Counted from the stretch's first letter, positions 44,283 to 52,831 are shown. The stretch: 64,000 bases of DNA from Saccharothrix deserti (GCF_009769385.1 NZ_VKAB01000012.1:62001-126000), one strand, 5' to 3'. Made by a program: numbers and translations. The notes: generated from the sequence alone by a model not told the origin.

Positions 44283-46432
44283 CGGTCCTCCAACACGATC
44301 GCCACGGGCGCCGCTGTCAAGACCGTCGAGACCGTGCCCGCGACCAGGCCGATCAGCAGCGCGGTCGCGAAGTCGGCCAACGACCCGTCACCGAGCACCA
44401 GCAACGCGGCCAGCACGAACAGCACGCCGATACCCGTGTTCACGGTCCGCGGCAGGGTCTGCAGCACCGCCGAACTCATCACCTCGGGGAACGGCGCGCG
44501 CGTCCGCCTCAGCTCGCGCACCCGGTCGAACACCACCACCGAGTCGTTGACCGAGTACCCGATCACGGTCAGCAGCGCGGCCAGGAACACCGCGTCCGCC
44601 GTCTTGCCCAGCCACGCGAACACCCCGACCAGCACGACCACGTCCGTGACCAGCGCGACCACGGTGGCCACGCCGAGCCGCCAGTCGAACCGGACCGCCA
44701 GGTACGCGAGCTGCGCGGCGACCGCGATGGCCAGCGCGATCAACGCGTTGCGCCGCAGCTCCGACCCCAGGCTGGGGCCGATGAGCTCGTTGCTCACCTG
44801 CTCCGCGCCACCGGTCGCGCGGTCGACGGCCTCACCGAGCCGCACCGCCGCGGCCGAGTCGATCGGGCCCGTGCGCACCGAGACGCCGTCGGAGCCCGAC
44901 GTCACCACGACCGCGTCGGCGAATCCGGCGGACGACAGCTCGGCGCGCACCTTCGCGGCGTCCACAGAGGGCGCGGTGAACTCCAGCATCCGCCCACCGG
45001 TGAACTCGACGCCCAGCTCCAGCCCGCGCACCAGCAGGCCGCCGACCGCCGCCAGCAGCACCAACCCGGCGGTCAGCAGCCAACGACGCGGACGGCGGAA
45101 CAGCGTGATCCCGCGTGCGGTCAGCCAGGTCCGCACCCGTCCCAACGAGTGCAGCCCGCTCCACCGCGGCCTCCGTTCCAGCACCGGCATGACCAGCTGC
45201 AACAACACCCGGCTCAACACCAGCGCGCTGAACAACGACGCCAGCACACCGATCGACAGCGTGACGCCGAACCCCTTCACCGGCCCCGTGGCCAGCCAGA
45301 ACAGCAGACCGGCGGCCAGCAACGTGGTCACGTTCGAATCCGCCACCGCGCTCAACGCCCCGCGGAAACCCTGGTCCACCGACCGGGGCAAGCGTTTGCG
45401 CCGCGCGAACTCCTCCCGCGCCCGTTCGAACACCAGCACGTTCGCGTCCACCGCCATACCGATGGCCAGCACGAACCCGGCCAACCCCGGCAACGTCAAC
45501 GTCGCACCGATCGCCAGCAGCGCGGCGTACGCCAAGGCCGCGTAACCGGCGAGAGCCAGCACGGCCACCAGCCCCGCCAGCCGGTACACGAAGATCAGGA
45601 ACAGCCCGGTCAACGCCACCCCGATGATCGCCGCACGGGCACTGGCGTCGATCGCCTCCGCACCGAGCGTCGGCCCGACCGTCCGCTGCTCCACCACCTC
45701 GACCGGCACCGGCAACGCACCCGACCGGATCACCAGCGCCAGCTCTTCGGCCTCGGCCTGGGCGAACCGCCCGGTGATCTGCGTGCTGCCGCCGATCATG
45801 CCGGTGCCGCACACCACCGACGGGTCGACCTGCGGCGCGGACACCACCTCGCCGTCCAGCACGAACGCCACCCGCCGTTTCGGGTCGCCCGGCGGCGAGC
45901 ACGCGGCGTCGGCGGTCACCTGTTGCCAGGCCTGTGGGGCGTCACCTTGGAAGTCGACGCCGACGAGGTAGCCGACGCCCTGCGAGTTGGGTGTGGCGCG
46001 GGCGTCCTTGATGCCCTCGCCGGTCATCACGACGTCACCAAGGCTGATCGCATCACCCTCGGGTGTCGGCACGTCGCCGAGCCCGGTCACCGGCTGCACG
46101 CGCAGCTGCGCGGTGCGGCCGAGCACTTCGATGGCCTCGGTCGGGTCCTGGACGCCGGGCAGTTCCACCACGATGCGGTGGTCGCCGGAACGGGCCAGCA
46201 CGGGTTCGGCCACACCGAGTTCGTCGACCCGGCGGCGCAGCACCTCCATCGCGCGGTCGGTGGCGTCGGAAGTGGCTTCGGACGGGGTTTCCAGCACGAT
46301 CTGGGTGCCGCCGCGCAGGTCGAGACCGAGGCGCGGTTGGACGGTGAGCAGGGTGAACGCGGACGCGGCGAGCACGCCGAGGGCAAGCAGCCCACGGACG
46401 AGTAGCGCTCGCCGCGCGCTGGGGCGCGGCAT
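44279..46432 (-). CDS. secDF: Fused SecDF protein-export membrane protein
   Basis: A 717-residue fusion of SecD (1-420) and SecF (440-717), 12 predicted helices in the RND fold that uses the proton gradient to assist Sec export. SecD signatures: LGLDLRGGTQIVLE near 40, RRVDELGVAEP, and TLPGLAGFVLAIGMAVDANVLVFERAREE near 330. SecF signatures: ELGVEFTGGRMLEF near 475 and VIGYSVNDSVVVFDRVRELR near 635. Actinobacteria usually carry separate secD and secF beside yajC/ruvB; this is a stand-alone fused copy, probably a paralogue. It is coupled by 4 bases to the antiporter gene. ATG 46432 follows GGGAGGTC. Confidence 0.93.
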   Translation of the reverse strand: MPRPSARRALLVRGLLALGVLAASAFTLLTVQPRLGLDLRGGTQIVLETPSEATSDATDRAMEVLRRRVDELGVAEPVLARSGDHRIVVELPGVQDPTEAIEVLGRTAQLRVQPVTGLGDVPTPEGDAISLGDVVMTGEGIKDARATPNSQGVGYLVGVDFQGDAPQAWQQVTADAACSPPGDPKRRVAFVLDGEVVSAPQVDPSVVCGTGMIGGSTQITGRFAQAEAEELALVIRSGALPVPVEVVEQRTVGPTLGAEAIDASARAAIIGVALTGLFLIFVYRLAGLVAVLALAGYAALAYAALLAIGATLTLPGLAGFVLAIGMAVDANVLVFERAREEFARRKRLPRSVDQGFRGALSAVADSNVTTLLAAGLLFWLATGPVKGFGVTLSIGVLASLFSALVLSRVLLQLVMPVLERRPRWSGLHSLGRVRTWLTARGITLFRRPRRWLLTAGLVLLAAVGGLLVRGLELGVEFTGGRMLEFTAPSVDAAKVRAELSSAGFADAVVVTSGSDGVSVRTGPIDSAAAVRLGEAVDRATGGAEQVSNELIGPSLGSELRRNALIALAIAVAAQLAYLAVRFDWRLGVATVVALVTDVVVLVGVFAWLGKTADAVFLAALLTVIGYSVNDSVVVFDRVRELRRTRAPFPEVMSSAVLQTLPRTVNTGIGVLFVLAALLVLGDGSLADFATALLIGLVAGTVSTVLTAAPVAIVLEDR

Positions 46433-46468
46433 GGTGAAGGGACCTCCGGGCGAGGGGAACGGGTGAGT

Positions 46469-46798
46469 TCAGCTACCGGAGGTCAGGGGCGGTGCGCGTT
46501 CGCCGAGCGGCGTCTGGCCGGCCCGCTCGGGGGTGCGGTGGGTCGGGTCCACGACGTCCACCCGCACCGGCGGCGCGGGCGTGACGTGCACGGCGGGCTG
46601 GACACCGTCCAGCGGTTGGCCCAGGTGGACCTGCACCGGGTGCGCGGCGGGCGTGCCGCGCGTGGCCGTGCCGGGCAGGTGGACGCCGTCGACCGTGGCC
46701 GAGATGGCGACGACGTCGGAAGGCGTGGTCGGGCCGGGTCCGGACACGACGAAACCCGCGATCAACGCCAAGATCGCGAGCAGCGCACGCCGGGTCAT
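46469..46798 (-). CDS. Small exported protein of unknown function
   Basis: A 109-residue protein with an N-terminal signal or anchor (ALLAILALIAGFVVSGPG) and a short Pro/Val/His-rich extracytoplasmic part (AISATVDGVHLPGTATRG, HPVQVHLGQPLDGVQPAVHV). ATG 46798 follows AAGGGGG. It lies 36 bp upstream of secDF on the same strand and probably is its operon leader gene. No family is recognised. Composition resembles other Sec/RND-adjacent small proteins but nothing firm can be said. Confidence 0.65.
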   Translation of the reverse strand: MTRRALLAILALIAGFVVSGPGPTTPSDVVAISATVDGVHLPGTATRGTPAAHPVQVHLGQPLDGVQPAVHVTPAPPVRVDVVDPTHRTPERAGQTPLGERAPPLTSGS

Positions 46799-46831
46799 CG
46801 GTCCCCCTTCCCGACGTCCAGGTTAGCTGTG

Positions 46832-46895
46832 TTGATGGCCGCTGCTCCGCAGACGGCGGGCTCGGTCGCCCGGGAGGTCGATCGACGGCGACCTC
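46832..46895 (+). repeat. Dispersed hairpin repeat, copy B, and an adjoining hairpin
   Basis: 46832-46861 is the 30-base repeat identical to the minus strand of 33791-33820. Just after it, GAGGTCG (46874-46880) pairs with CGACCTC (46889-46895). The pair lies between a flavoprotein gene end and the next gene start on the minus strand and may terminate transcription of the former. Confidence 0.75.
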
Positions 46896-46955
46896 GCGGC
46901 GGTGGTGCGGTTGGGCGACGGCCGGTTTGCGCACCACGCGGTCTTCCTGAAAGCA

Positions 46956-48161
46956 CTAGGTCAGGTCGGCCAGGGTTGCGTTGCGGAGTCGGTCCGGCGT
47001 TACGGCGGCCTGGGCGTCGACCAACGCCTGCAACGCCGTGCCGTCGTCCCACTGGTTGACGTTCATCGCCGCCCGCAACCGCCCGTCACGCAGCCAGAAC
47101 GCGGTGAACTCGCGCGCCTCGACGTCACCGCGCACGACCAGCTCGTCGCGCTCCGCGTCGGCGAGCCCCCGGTACTCCATGCCCAGGTCGTACTGGTCGG
47201 TGTAGAAGTACGGCGAGACCTGGTACGGCTCGTCGAGCCCGAGCACGGTGCCCGCCACGTGCGCGCCCTGGTCCCTGGCGTTCGCCCAGTGCTCGACCCG
47301 GACCCGCCGCCCGTAGCGGGGGTGGTCGTGCGCGGCGATGTCGCCAACAGCGAAAACGTCCGGCGCGGACGTGCGCAGTGCCGCGTCCACGGCAACCCCA
47401 CCCTCGGCCATCGTGAGGCCGGCGTCCTGGGCGAGCCCGATGTTCGGTGCGGCACCCACCGCGAGCACCACGACGTCACCGGTCAGCTCGCTGCCGTCGG
47501 CGAGCCGGACGCCGCCCTCGGTGAAGCCGTCCACCCCGACGCCGAGCCGCCACGTCACGTCGTGCGAGGCGTGCAGGTCGCGGAACACCTCTCCCATCCG
47601 CGGTCCGAGCACGCGGCGCAACGGCAGGTCGACCGGGTCGACCACGGTCACCGACGCGCCGTGCCGCCGGGCCGCGGCGGCGACCTCGCACCCGATCCAC
47701 CCCGCGCCCACGACCAGCACCTCGGCGCCCTCGGTCAGCGCATCACGCAACGACAGCGAGTCCTCGACCGTGCGCAGCGTGCGCAGACGTGGGAGTTCTC
47801 CGCCGGGAACGGGCAGCCGACGCGGCGTCGAGCCGGTCGCCAGGATCAGCCGATCGTACGAATGGCCTGCACCGGTCGAGTCGACGACCACCCGTTCGCC
47901 GACGTCGATCCGGGTGATCTCGGTCTTCAGCCGCAGCTCGATCCGCCGGGTTTCGTAGAAGCCGGGCTCGTGCACGCGGTTCGGCGCGTCGGCGTCACCG
48001 AGCAGCACGTCCTTGGACAGCGCGGGGAGTTCGTACGGCTGGTGCGCCTCCCGGCCGAAGACGACGACGTCACCGGTGTAGCCGCGTTCCCGCAACGCGC
48101 CCGCGGCGGCGGCCCCTGCCAGGCCCGACCCGATTATCACGATCCGTTGCGGTTCAGCCAT
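46956..48161 (-). CDS. FAD-dependent ferredoxin/rubredoxin reductase-like oxidoreductase
   Basis: A 401-residue flavoprotein of the NAD(P)H:(putida)redoxin/rhodocoxin reductase type. The FAD Rossmann motif IIGSGLAGAAAAGALRERG lies at 7-25, the second FAD/NAD motif LVVGAGWIGCEVAAAARR near 150, and the FAD-binding VFAVGDIAAHDHP near 275. The C-terminal reductase domain (VSPYFYTDQYDLGMEYRG) and the size match reductases that deliver electrons to ferredoxins of cytochromes P450 or dioxygenases. No partner ferredoxin or oxygenase is nearby. ATG 48161 follows GAAGGATGAG. Confidence 0.92.
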   Translation of the reverse strand: MAEPQRIVIIGSGLAGAAAAGALRERGYTGDVVVFGREAHQPYELPALSKDVLLGDADAPNRVHEPGFYETRRIELRLKTEITRIDVGERVVVDSTGAGHSYDRLILATGSTPRRLPVPGGELPRLRTLRTVEDSLSLRDALTEGAEVLVVGAGWIGCEVAAAARRHGASVTVVDPVDLPLRRVLGPRMGEVFRDLHASHDVTWRLGVGVDGFTEGGVRLADGSELTGDVVVLAVGAAPNIGLAQDAGLTMAEGGVAVDAALRTSAPDVFAVGDIAAHDHPRYGRRVRVEHWANARDQGAHVAGTVLGLDEPYQVSPYFYTDQYDLGMEYRGLADAERDELVVRGDVEAREFTAFWLRDGRLRAAMNVNQWDDGTALQALVDAQAAVTPDRLRNATLADLT

Positions 48162-48336
48162 TTTCTCATCCTTCTAGGTGACTGGAGCGATAACCGCATG
48201 CGACGCTAGCTATAGCTCGGCACGGTCGCCCGATGGGATTTTCCCCGTCATGGCACCAACCCGCGTGCGTCTCTTCCCCGCGAGCGCCCGGATTGGTCCG
48301 AGCACCACGTGTCGAGACAGCTGGAGGTAGGGGGCC

Positions 48337-48540
48337 GTGGGAACAGGCAAGGAGTGGCAGATCTCTTGCCGCGACATCGCATCACGTCGCCGTGACATGA
48401 CCGTTTTCGTCAGCCAGGGCCACGTCGTCGTGACCGTGCCGCCGGGCGAGGCGGCCGTGCTGACGCCGTTGGAGGTGGGTCGCCTGCGCGCGGCTTTGCG
48501 CGACGCGGTGGTGAACGCGTCCGGCACGCCGGAAAGCTGA
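48337..48540 (+). CDS. Small hypothetical protein
   Basis: A 67-residue protein (MGTGKEWQISC...), with a beta-type core VFVSQGHVVVTVPPGEAAVL followed by an amphipathic helix TPLEVGRLRAALRDAVV. GTG 48337 lies 7 bases after GGAGGTAGGG, a good ribosome site. An internal ATG at 48397 (MTVFVSQGH) is an alternative. I believe similar short proteins occur in Pseudonocardiales near regulators, but cannot name a family. The 175-bp divergent spacer to the flavoprotein gene holds both promoters and a short GCTAGCTATAGC stretch. Confidence 0.65.
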   Translation: MGTGKEWQISCRDIASRRRDMTVFVSQGHVVVTVPPGEAAVLTPLEVGRLRAALRDAVVNASGTPES

Positions 48541-48607
48541 TCACCAGGGTTCCGATTTCACCCGACACTCTTCCTACTCGCGGGTAGGTAGTGTCAGTAT
48601 CGGGACC

Positions 48608-48865
48608 GTGAGTACCTACTTCGTCACCGGCGCGACGGGCTTCACCGGCAGGCGCCCGCTCGGGAGGCTGCTCCGGCGGCCGGCCTGTGAGCGGGTGTTC
48701 GCGCTGGTCAGGCCGCGGTCCGCGGACGAGCTGGGCCGGCACGACGAGCTGACCCCGGTGCTGGGCGACGTCACGTCCACCGAGGACGACCGCGACCGGC
48801 ACCCGCCCTCCCCGCACCGAACGACCGAGCACGCCGCCGTGAACACCCTGCGAGCGACCCGGTGA
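48608..48865 (+). pseudogene. Truncated SDR/epimerase gene fragment
   Basis: A 85-codon frame from GTG 48608 begins with a clear extended-SDR N-terminus: YFVTGATGFTGRRPLGRLL (TGxxGxxG nucleotide motif), then CERVFALVRPRS and VLGDVT. After about 60 codons the family sequence breaks off. The rest (RDRHPPSPHRTTEHAAVNTLRATR) lacks the YxxxK active site and the remaining ~250 residues of such enzymes. The stop overlaps the start of the acyl-CoA synthetase gene. It looks like an internal deletion of an SDR that once formed a pair with the synthetase; a functional small protein is unlikely. Confidence 0.75.
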
Positions 48866-50442
48866 ACCGGCTGGTGGGGGCGCTGCGCGCGTTGACAACG
48901 CTGGTGCGCGCCGGTGTGGTGCGGCCGATGGGCCCCGGTCGGCTGCTCGGCGTGCTGGACGCCTACCTCAGGTGGGACATCACGGTGGCGTTCGGGTTCG
49001 CGACCGGCGCGGCCCGGCACCCCGACCGGCCCGCGATCGTCGACGACGCCGGCACGCTCACCTACGCCCAGGTCGACGAGCGCACCACCCGGCTGGCGCA
49101 CGGCCTGCACGACCTGGGCGTGCGGGCGGGCACGAAGGTCGCGGTGCTGTGCCGCAACCACCGCGGTTTCGTGGAGACGGTGACCGCGTGCGTGAAGCTC
49201 GGCGCGCACACCGTGCTGCTCAACACGGGTCTGAGCGCGGGCCAGATCGCGACCGTGCTGCGCGAGCAGGACGTGTCGGTGGTCGTCGCCGACACCGAGT
49301 TCCGCGACCTGCTGGTCAACGCGCCGCGCAAGGTGCGCCGGGTGATGGCGTGGGTGCAGGGCGTCACGAAGAGCCGGACGTTGGAGCAGCTCATCGCGGG
49401 CTCCCCCGCCACACCGCTGCCCAAGCGCCCGCCGCGCGGCCGGATGATCGTGCTGACGTCCGGCACCACGGGCGCGCCCAAGGGCGCCAGGCGGCCGGAA
49501 CCGGCGAGCCTCGCGCCCGCCGCCGCGTTGCTGTCCCGGATCCCGTTGAAGGCCGGTGACCGGTTCTCCGTGCCGGCGCCGCTGTTCCACACGTGGGGCC
49601 TGGCCGCGTTCCAGATCGGGCTCGTGCTCGGCGCGACCCTGGTGCTGCGGCGCAAGTTCGACCCGGCGCTGACCCTCGCCGACGCGCGCGGGCACGGCAG
49701 CGACGCGTTGTTCGTCGTTCCCGTGATGCTGCAACGCATCCTCGACCTGACCGGCCGCCCGCACCTGCCGGAACTGCGGGTCATCGCGTCCAGCGGCTCG
49801 GCGTTGCCGCCTCCGGTGGCGCGGCGGTGCCTCGAGGACTTCGGCCCCGTGCTCTACAACCTCTACGGCTCCACCGAGGTGTCGTGGGTGAGCATCGCCC
49901 GGCCGGACGAGCTGGAACGGCACCCGGACACCGCCGGTATGCCGCCGCACGGCACCCGGCTGGAGATCCTGGACGACGAGGGCAACGAAGTGCCCGTCGG
50001 CACCACCGGCCGCATCTTCGTGGCCAACGAGATGCTGTTCGACGGCTACACCAACGGCGGCAACAAGGAGGTCCGGCACGGCCTGATGGCGACCGGCGAC
50101 GTCGGCTACCGCGACGACGCCGGACTGCTGTTCGTGGCGGGCCGGGACGACGAGATGATCGTCTCCGGCGGAGAGAACGTGTACCCGCGCGAGGTCGAGG
50201 ACCTGCTCGCGGGCCTGGCCGGGGTGCGCGAGGTGGCCGTGGTCGGCGTGCCGGACGAGCAGTTCGGCCAACGGCTCGCCGCGTACGTGGTGTGCGAGGA
50301 GCCGGGCGTGCTGGACGAGGACGCGGTGCGCGAGCACGTGCGCGGCAACCTGGCCAAGTTCTCCGTGCCGCGCGAGGTGGTGTTCCTCGACGCACTGCCG
50401 CGTAACGAGACGGGAAAGGTGCTGAAGCGGGAGTTGCGGTGA
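48862..50442 (+). CDS. AMP-forming acyl-CoA synthetase
   Basis: A 526-residue ANL-family enzyme that adenylates a carboxylic acid and transfers it to CoA. The AMP-binding P-loop-like motif is LTSGTTGAPKGARRP near 195, then LFHTWGLAAFQ, LYGSTEVSWV near 335, TGDVGYRDDAGLLFVAGRDDEMI near 415, VSGGENVYPREVED and the C-terminal catalytic Lys in NETGKVLKREL. The N-terminal 60 residues (RALTTLVRAGVVRPMGPGRL) match the long-chain FadD12/FadD2-like subgroup. GTG 48862 overlaps the SDR fragment (GTGA). The substrate is probably a medium- or long-chain fatty acid. Confidence 0.93.
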   Translation: MNRLVGALRALTTLVRAGVVRPMGPGRLLGVLDAYLRWDITVAFGFATGAARHPDRPAIVDDAGTLTYAQVDERTTRLAHGLHDLGVRAGTKVAVLCRNHRGFVETVTACVKLGAHTVLLNTGLSAGQIATVLREQDVSVVVADTEFRDLLVNAPRKVRRVMAWVQGVTKSRTLEQLIAGSPATPLPKRPPRGRMIVLTSGTTGAPKGARRPEPASLAPAAALLSRIPLKAGDRFSVPAPLFHTWGLAAFQIGLVLGATLVLRRKFDPALTLADARGHGSDALFVVPVMLQRILDLTGRPHLPELRVIASSGSALPPPVARRCLEDFGPVLYNLYGSTEVSWVSIARPDELERHPDTAGMPPHGTRLEILDDEGNEVPVGTTGRIFVANEMLFDGYTNGGNKEVRHGLMATGDVGYRDDAGLLFVAGRDDEMIVSGGENVYPREVEDLLAGLAGVREVAVVGVPDEQFGQRLAAYVVCEEPGVLDEDAVREHVRGNLAKFSVPREVVFLDALPRNETGKVLKRELR

Positions 50443-50492
50443 GTACCGTCGGCTGAGCCGACAGTCGGACGACAGTCGGCAATGATTGACAA

Positions 50493-50548
50493 TCAGACGA
50501 CAGCCGGCGGGGGCTGACCACCAGACGACTGCCGGCGGGGGCTGACCA
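50493..50548 (+). repeat. Two 28-bp direct repeats before the LuxR gene
   Basis: 50493-50520 and 50521-50548 are tandem copies that differ at two positions (pattern YCAGACGACWGCCGGCGGGG, then GCTGACCA). The second copy ends on the A of the ATG and supplies the ribosome-site-like GGGGG; the first has CAC where ATG stands. Further upstream, ACAGTCGG motifs repeat at 50459-50480. Confidence 0.8.
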
Positions 50549-51885
50549 TGACGATTCCGGTCCAGCGAGCGGCCGATCCACGCGAGGCCGCGGTGTCCAA
50601 CCTGCGCGAGGCGCGGATGGCGCTGGACGAGGGACGCCCCGGTGACGCGCTGGAGTTCGCCGAGAAGGCGGTGGCCGCGTTCTCGTGGCTGGACGACGCG
50701 GAGGGCGTGGCGCACAGCGTGCTGGCCCAGTCGGTGGCGCTCGGCAAACGCGGCCTGCTGCCCGGCGCGCTGGACACCATCGACCGGGTGCAGCAGATCG
50801 CGGCGGCCAACCGGCACGTCGGCCTGCAGGCGTGGTGCGGCTTCTCGCAGGCCGTGGTGGAGCTGCGGCTGGACTCTCGGGAACGGTCGCTGCACTCGTT
50901 CGCGCGCGCCCTGGGGCTGGCCGAGCTGACCAAGGACGTCGAGCTGATCGGCTCGATCCTGTTCGAGCAGGCCAACGTGCTGCGCACGCAGTACCACGAG
51001 CACTGCATGATCCGTTCGGCGGCGAGCCGGTGCAGCCTGGACGGCGAGCCGTGCACGCGCAAGCTGCGGCGCGCGGAGGAGCTGTGCGCGCAGGTCCGGG
51101 ACCGGTGGAAGCACCTCGACCAGCCGCTGCGGATGGCGCGGCTGAACCTGCTGCTCACGCACGTGCGGCTGGATCTGGGTGAGGTTGAGCGCGCGCTCCG
51201 GTCGTGCCAACGGGCCGACCGCCTGCTGGCCGGGCAGGAGCGGCCCGTGCTGCGGGCCGAGCTGCTGATGGCGCGGGCCCGGATCAGCGGCGCGCGGGAG
51301 CGTTACGACGACCAGGTGCGGCTGCTGACCCGTGCGGCGGAACTGGCGATGGGCGTGCTGGCGCGTGAGGTCGCGGTGCGGGCGCACGGCGCGTTGAGCG
51401 TGGCCTACGAGCGGGCCGGGAAGTTGGACTCGGCGTTGCACCACGCCCGGTACCAGTTGGAGCAGTACCGGTTGTGGGAGTTACAGGAAGGCCGTGACCT
51501 GCTGCGGATGCGGGAGCACGACCTGTCCGCGCGGCTGGTGGACCAGTTGGCCGACCACACGTTCGGGCTGCGCCGGGAGAACGGGTTCGCCCGGTCGCCG
51601 CGGCCCGGTCCGCTGCGCAGCTCGGACACCGCCGAGCAGGACAACCGGCGGATCGCGCGGGCGTTGCGGGCGGGCCTGACCAAACGCGGTATCGAGGTGC
51701 TGCGGCGGGTCGCGGCCGGCGAGAGCACCGCCGCCATCGCGGCCGAGCTGGCGCTGTCGCCGAAGACCGTGCAGAACCACCTCCAGCGCATCTACCGGAC
51801 CATCGGGGTGCGCGACCGGGCGGGCGCGGCCGTCTGGTGGGTGGACCTGGACGAGGAGTCGCGGGCCCCGACCGGGCTCGACTGA
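50548..51885 (+). CDS. LuxR-family regulator with TPR-like sensor region
   Basis: A 445-residue regulator. The N-terminal ~330 residues are helical TPR-like repeats (DALEFAEKAVAAFSWLDDAEG, RALGLAELTKDVELIGSILFE, GEVERALRSCQRADRLLAG). The C-terminal LuxR helix-turn-helix is at about 375-430 (LTKRGIEVLRRVAAGESTAA, LSPKTVQNHLQRIYRTIGV). No receiver domain is present and there is no N-terminal ATPase, so it resembles a LAL regulator without the NACHT part. Four cysteines near 155-180 (HCMIRS, RCSLDGEPCTRKLRRAEELC) stand out and could bind metal or sense redox state. The start follows a 28-bp tandem duplication. Confidence 0.85.
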   Translation: MTIPVQRAADPREAAVSNLREARMALDEGRPGDALEFAEKAVAAFSWLDDAEGVAHSVLAQSVALGKRGLLPGALDTIDRVQQIAAANRHVGLQAWCGFSQAVVELRLDSRERSLHSFARALGLAELTKDVELIGSILFEQANVLRTQYHEHCMIRSAASRCSLDGEPCTRKLRRAEELCAQVRDRWKHLDQPLRMARLNLLLTHVRLDLGEVERALRSCQRADRLLAGQERPVLRAELLMARARISGARERYDDQVRLLTRAAELAMGVLAREVAVRAHGALSVAYERAGKLDSALHHARYQLEQYRLWELQEGRDLLRMREHDLSARLVDQLADHTFGLRRENGFARSPRPGPLRSSDTAEQDNRRIARALRAGLTKRGIEVLRRVAAGESTAAIAAELALSPKTVQNHLQRIYRTIGVRDRAGAAVWWVDLDEESRAPTGLD

Positions 51886-52108
51886 GTCACTTCCCGGTTT
51901 CCGGCTCGTTAACGGGAATGGTGGGATGTCCCCGACGAGCGGGTCGTCCACATCGGGGGTATTGCCTAGTCGGCCGAGTCAGAAGTGGGTGATGACCGTG
52001 ACGACCCCTATGTGCCATGCTCCGCTTGGACGCTGCCACAGGTCCCCTGCGGGTCTGGTCCGGCTCCCCCCTGCCGACGAAGCCGCTACGATCGAACGGA
52101 GTTCGACG
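51886..52108 (+). other. Spacer with an imperfect dyad before a small secreted peptide
   Basis: The 223-bp spacer contains, 4 bases before the next ATG, ATCGAACGGAGTTCGA (52091-52106) with arms TCGAA/TTCGA. It resembles an SOS box but its centre is one base short. A short frame at 51991 (MTVTTPMCHAPLGRCHRS) could be a leader peptide, but without further support. Confidence 0.4.
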
Positions 52109-52258
52109 ATGGTTGTGCACTCCCTGCACAGAATCATGGCCGCGCTTGCCATCTGCGCCGGCCTCGCGGTCGTCGTGGGTGTGCCCACCACGGCGGCCGT
52201 CCAGGGTGAGAGCGTTACGGCCGAGCCCTTCCAGGCGCCGTACGCCCCTCAGCCCTGA
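52109..52258 (+). CDS. Small exported peptide (49 aa)
   Basis: ATG 52109 opens a 49-codon frame, MVVHSLHRIMAALAICAGLA..., with a typical signal peptide: basic start, hydrophobic core to VVVGVPTTAA and a likely cleavage after Ala31. The mature peptide would be about 18 residues (QGESVTAEPFQAPYAPQP), Pro- and Gln-rich, without cysteine. A strong terminator follows, so it appears to be a separate transcription unit. No family is recognised. It may be a small secreted signal or wall peptide. Confidence 0.6.
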   Translation: MVVHSLHRIMAALAICAGLAVVVGVPTTAAVQGESVTAEPFQAPYAPQP

Positions 52259-52285
52259 CCCGCCCGTCCAGGGCGTGACACTCCA

Positions 52286-52325
52286 CTCAAGGCCGGGTTC
52301 GCGCGCACGCGGGCTCGGCCTTGAG
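52286..52325. terminator. Bidirectional-looking stem-loop
   Basis: CTCAAGGCCG (52286-52295) pairs perfectly with CGGCCTTGAG (52316-52325), with a 20-base GC-rich loop that can pair further. It lies just after the small peptide gene and 5 bp before the next gene. Confidence 0.8.
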
Positions 52326-52330
52326 GCACA

Positions 52331-52831
52331 GTGGACGGCGTGAGCAGCGAAGTGTTGCGCCTGCGTGCGCCGAGGCACCAGGTGAGCCGCAAGTCGATCA
52401 CCCTCTGGACCCTGCACGCGTTGATCGGCTGGACGGTGCTGCTGGTGCCGCAGCTGGTCGTGCTGATCTTCGCCTCGTCACCGTGGCAGTTCGCGGCCGC
52501 GATCGCGACCCTGGTGCTCGGCACCGCGCACACGCTGGTGATGCCGCGCTGGCGGTACCGGGTGCACCGCTGGGAGGCCACCCCGGACGCGGTCTACACG
52601 CTGGCCGGCTGGCTGAACCAGGAGTGGCGCATCGCGCCCGTCTCGCGCATCCAGACCGTGGACACCAAGCGCGGACCTCTGCAGCAGCTGCTCGGCCTGT
52701 CCACGGTCACCGTGACCACCGCCTCGGCGGCCGGCCCCGTGCACATCGAGGGCCTGGACCACGACGACGCGGTGCGGTTGGCGGACGAGCTGACCACCAC
52801 CACCCAGGCCACGCCGGGTGATGCCACGTGA
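52331..52831 (+). CDS. PH domain-containing membrane protein (YdbS-like)
   Basis: A 166-residue protein with two membrane helices (LHALIGWTVLLVPQLVVLIFA and FAAAIATLVLGTAHTLVM) followed by a bacterial PH-like domain (YRVHRWEATPDAVYTLAGWL, RIAPVSRIQTVDTKRGPLQQLLGLSTVTVTTASA). This matches the YdbS/bPH2 family. It is coupled by a 4-base GTGA overlap to its larger partner gene. In Bacillus the YdbS-YdbT pair protects against membrane-active compounds such as amylocyclicin; a similar envelope-defence role is plausible. The start may be GTG 52340 (SSEVLRLRAP). Confidence 0.9.
   Translation: MDGVSSEVLRLRAPRHQVSRKSITLWTLHALIGWTVLLVPQLVVLIFASSPWQFAAAIATLVLGTAHTLVMPRWRYRVHRWEATPDAVYTLAGWLNQEWRIAPVSRIQTVDTKRGPLQQLLGLSTVTVTTASAAGPVHIEGLDHDDAVRLADELTTTTQATPGDAT

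Noticed and set aside
52091-52106. SOS-box-like dyad before the small peptide gene
   Set aside because: Arms TCGAAC/GTTCGA are only 3 bases apart instead of 4, which shifts the half-sites; not called as a LexA box.
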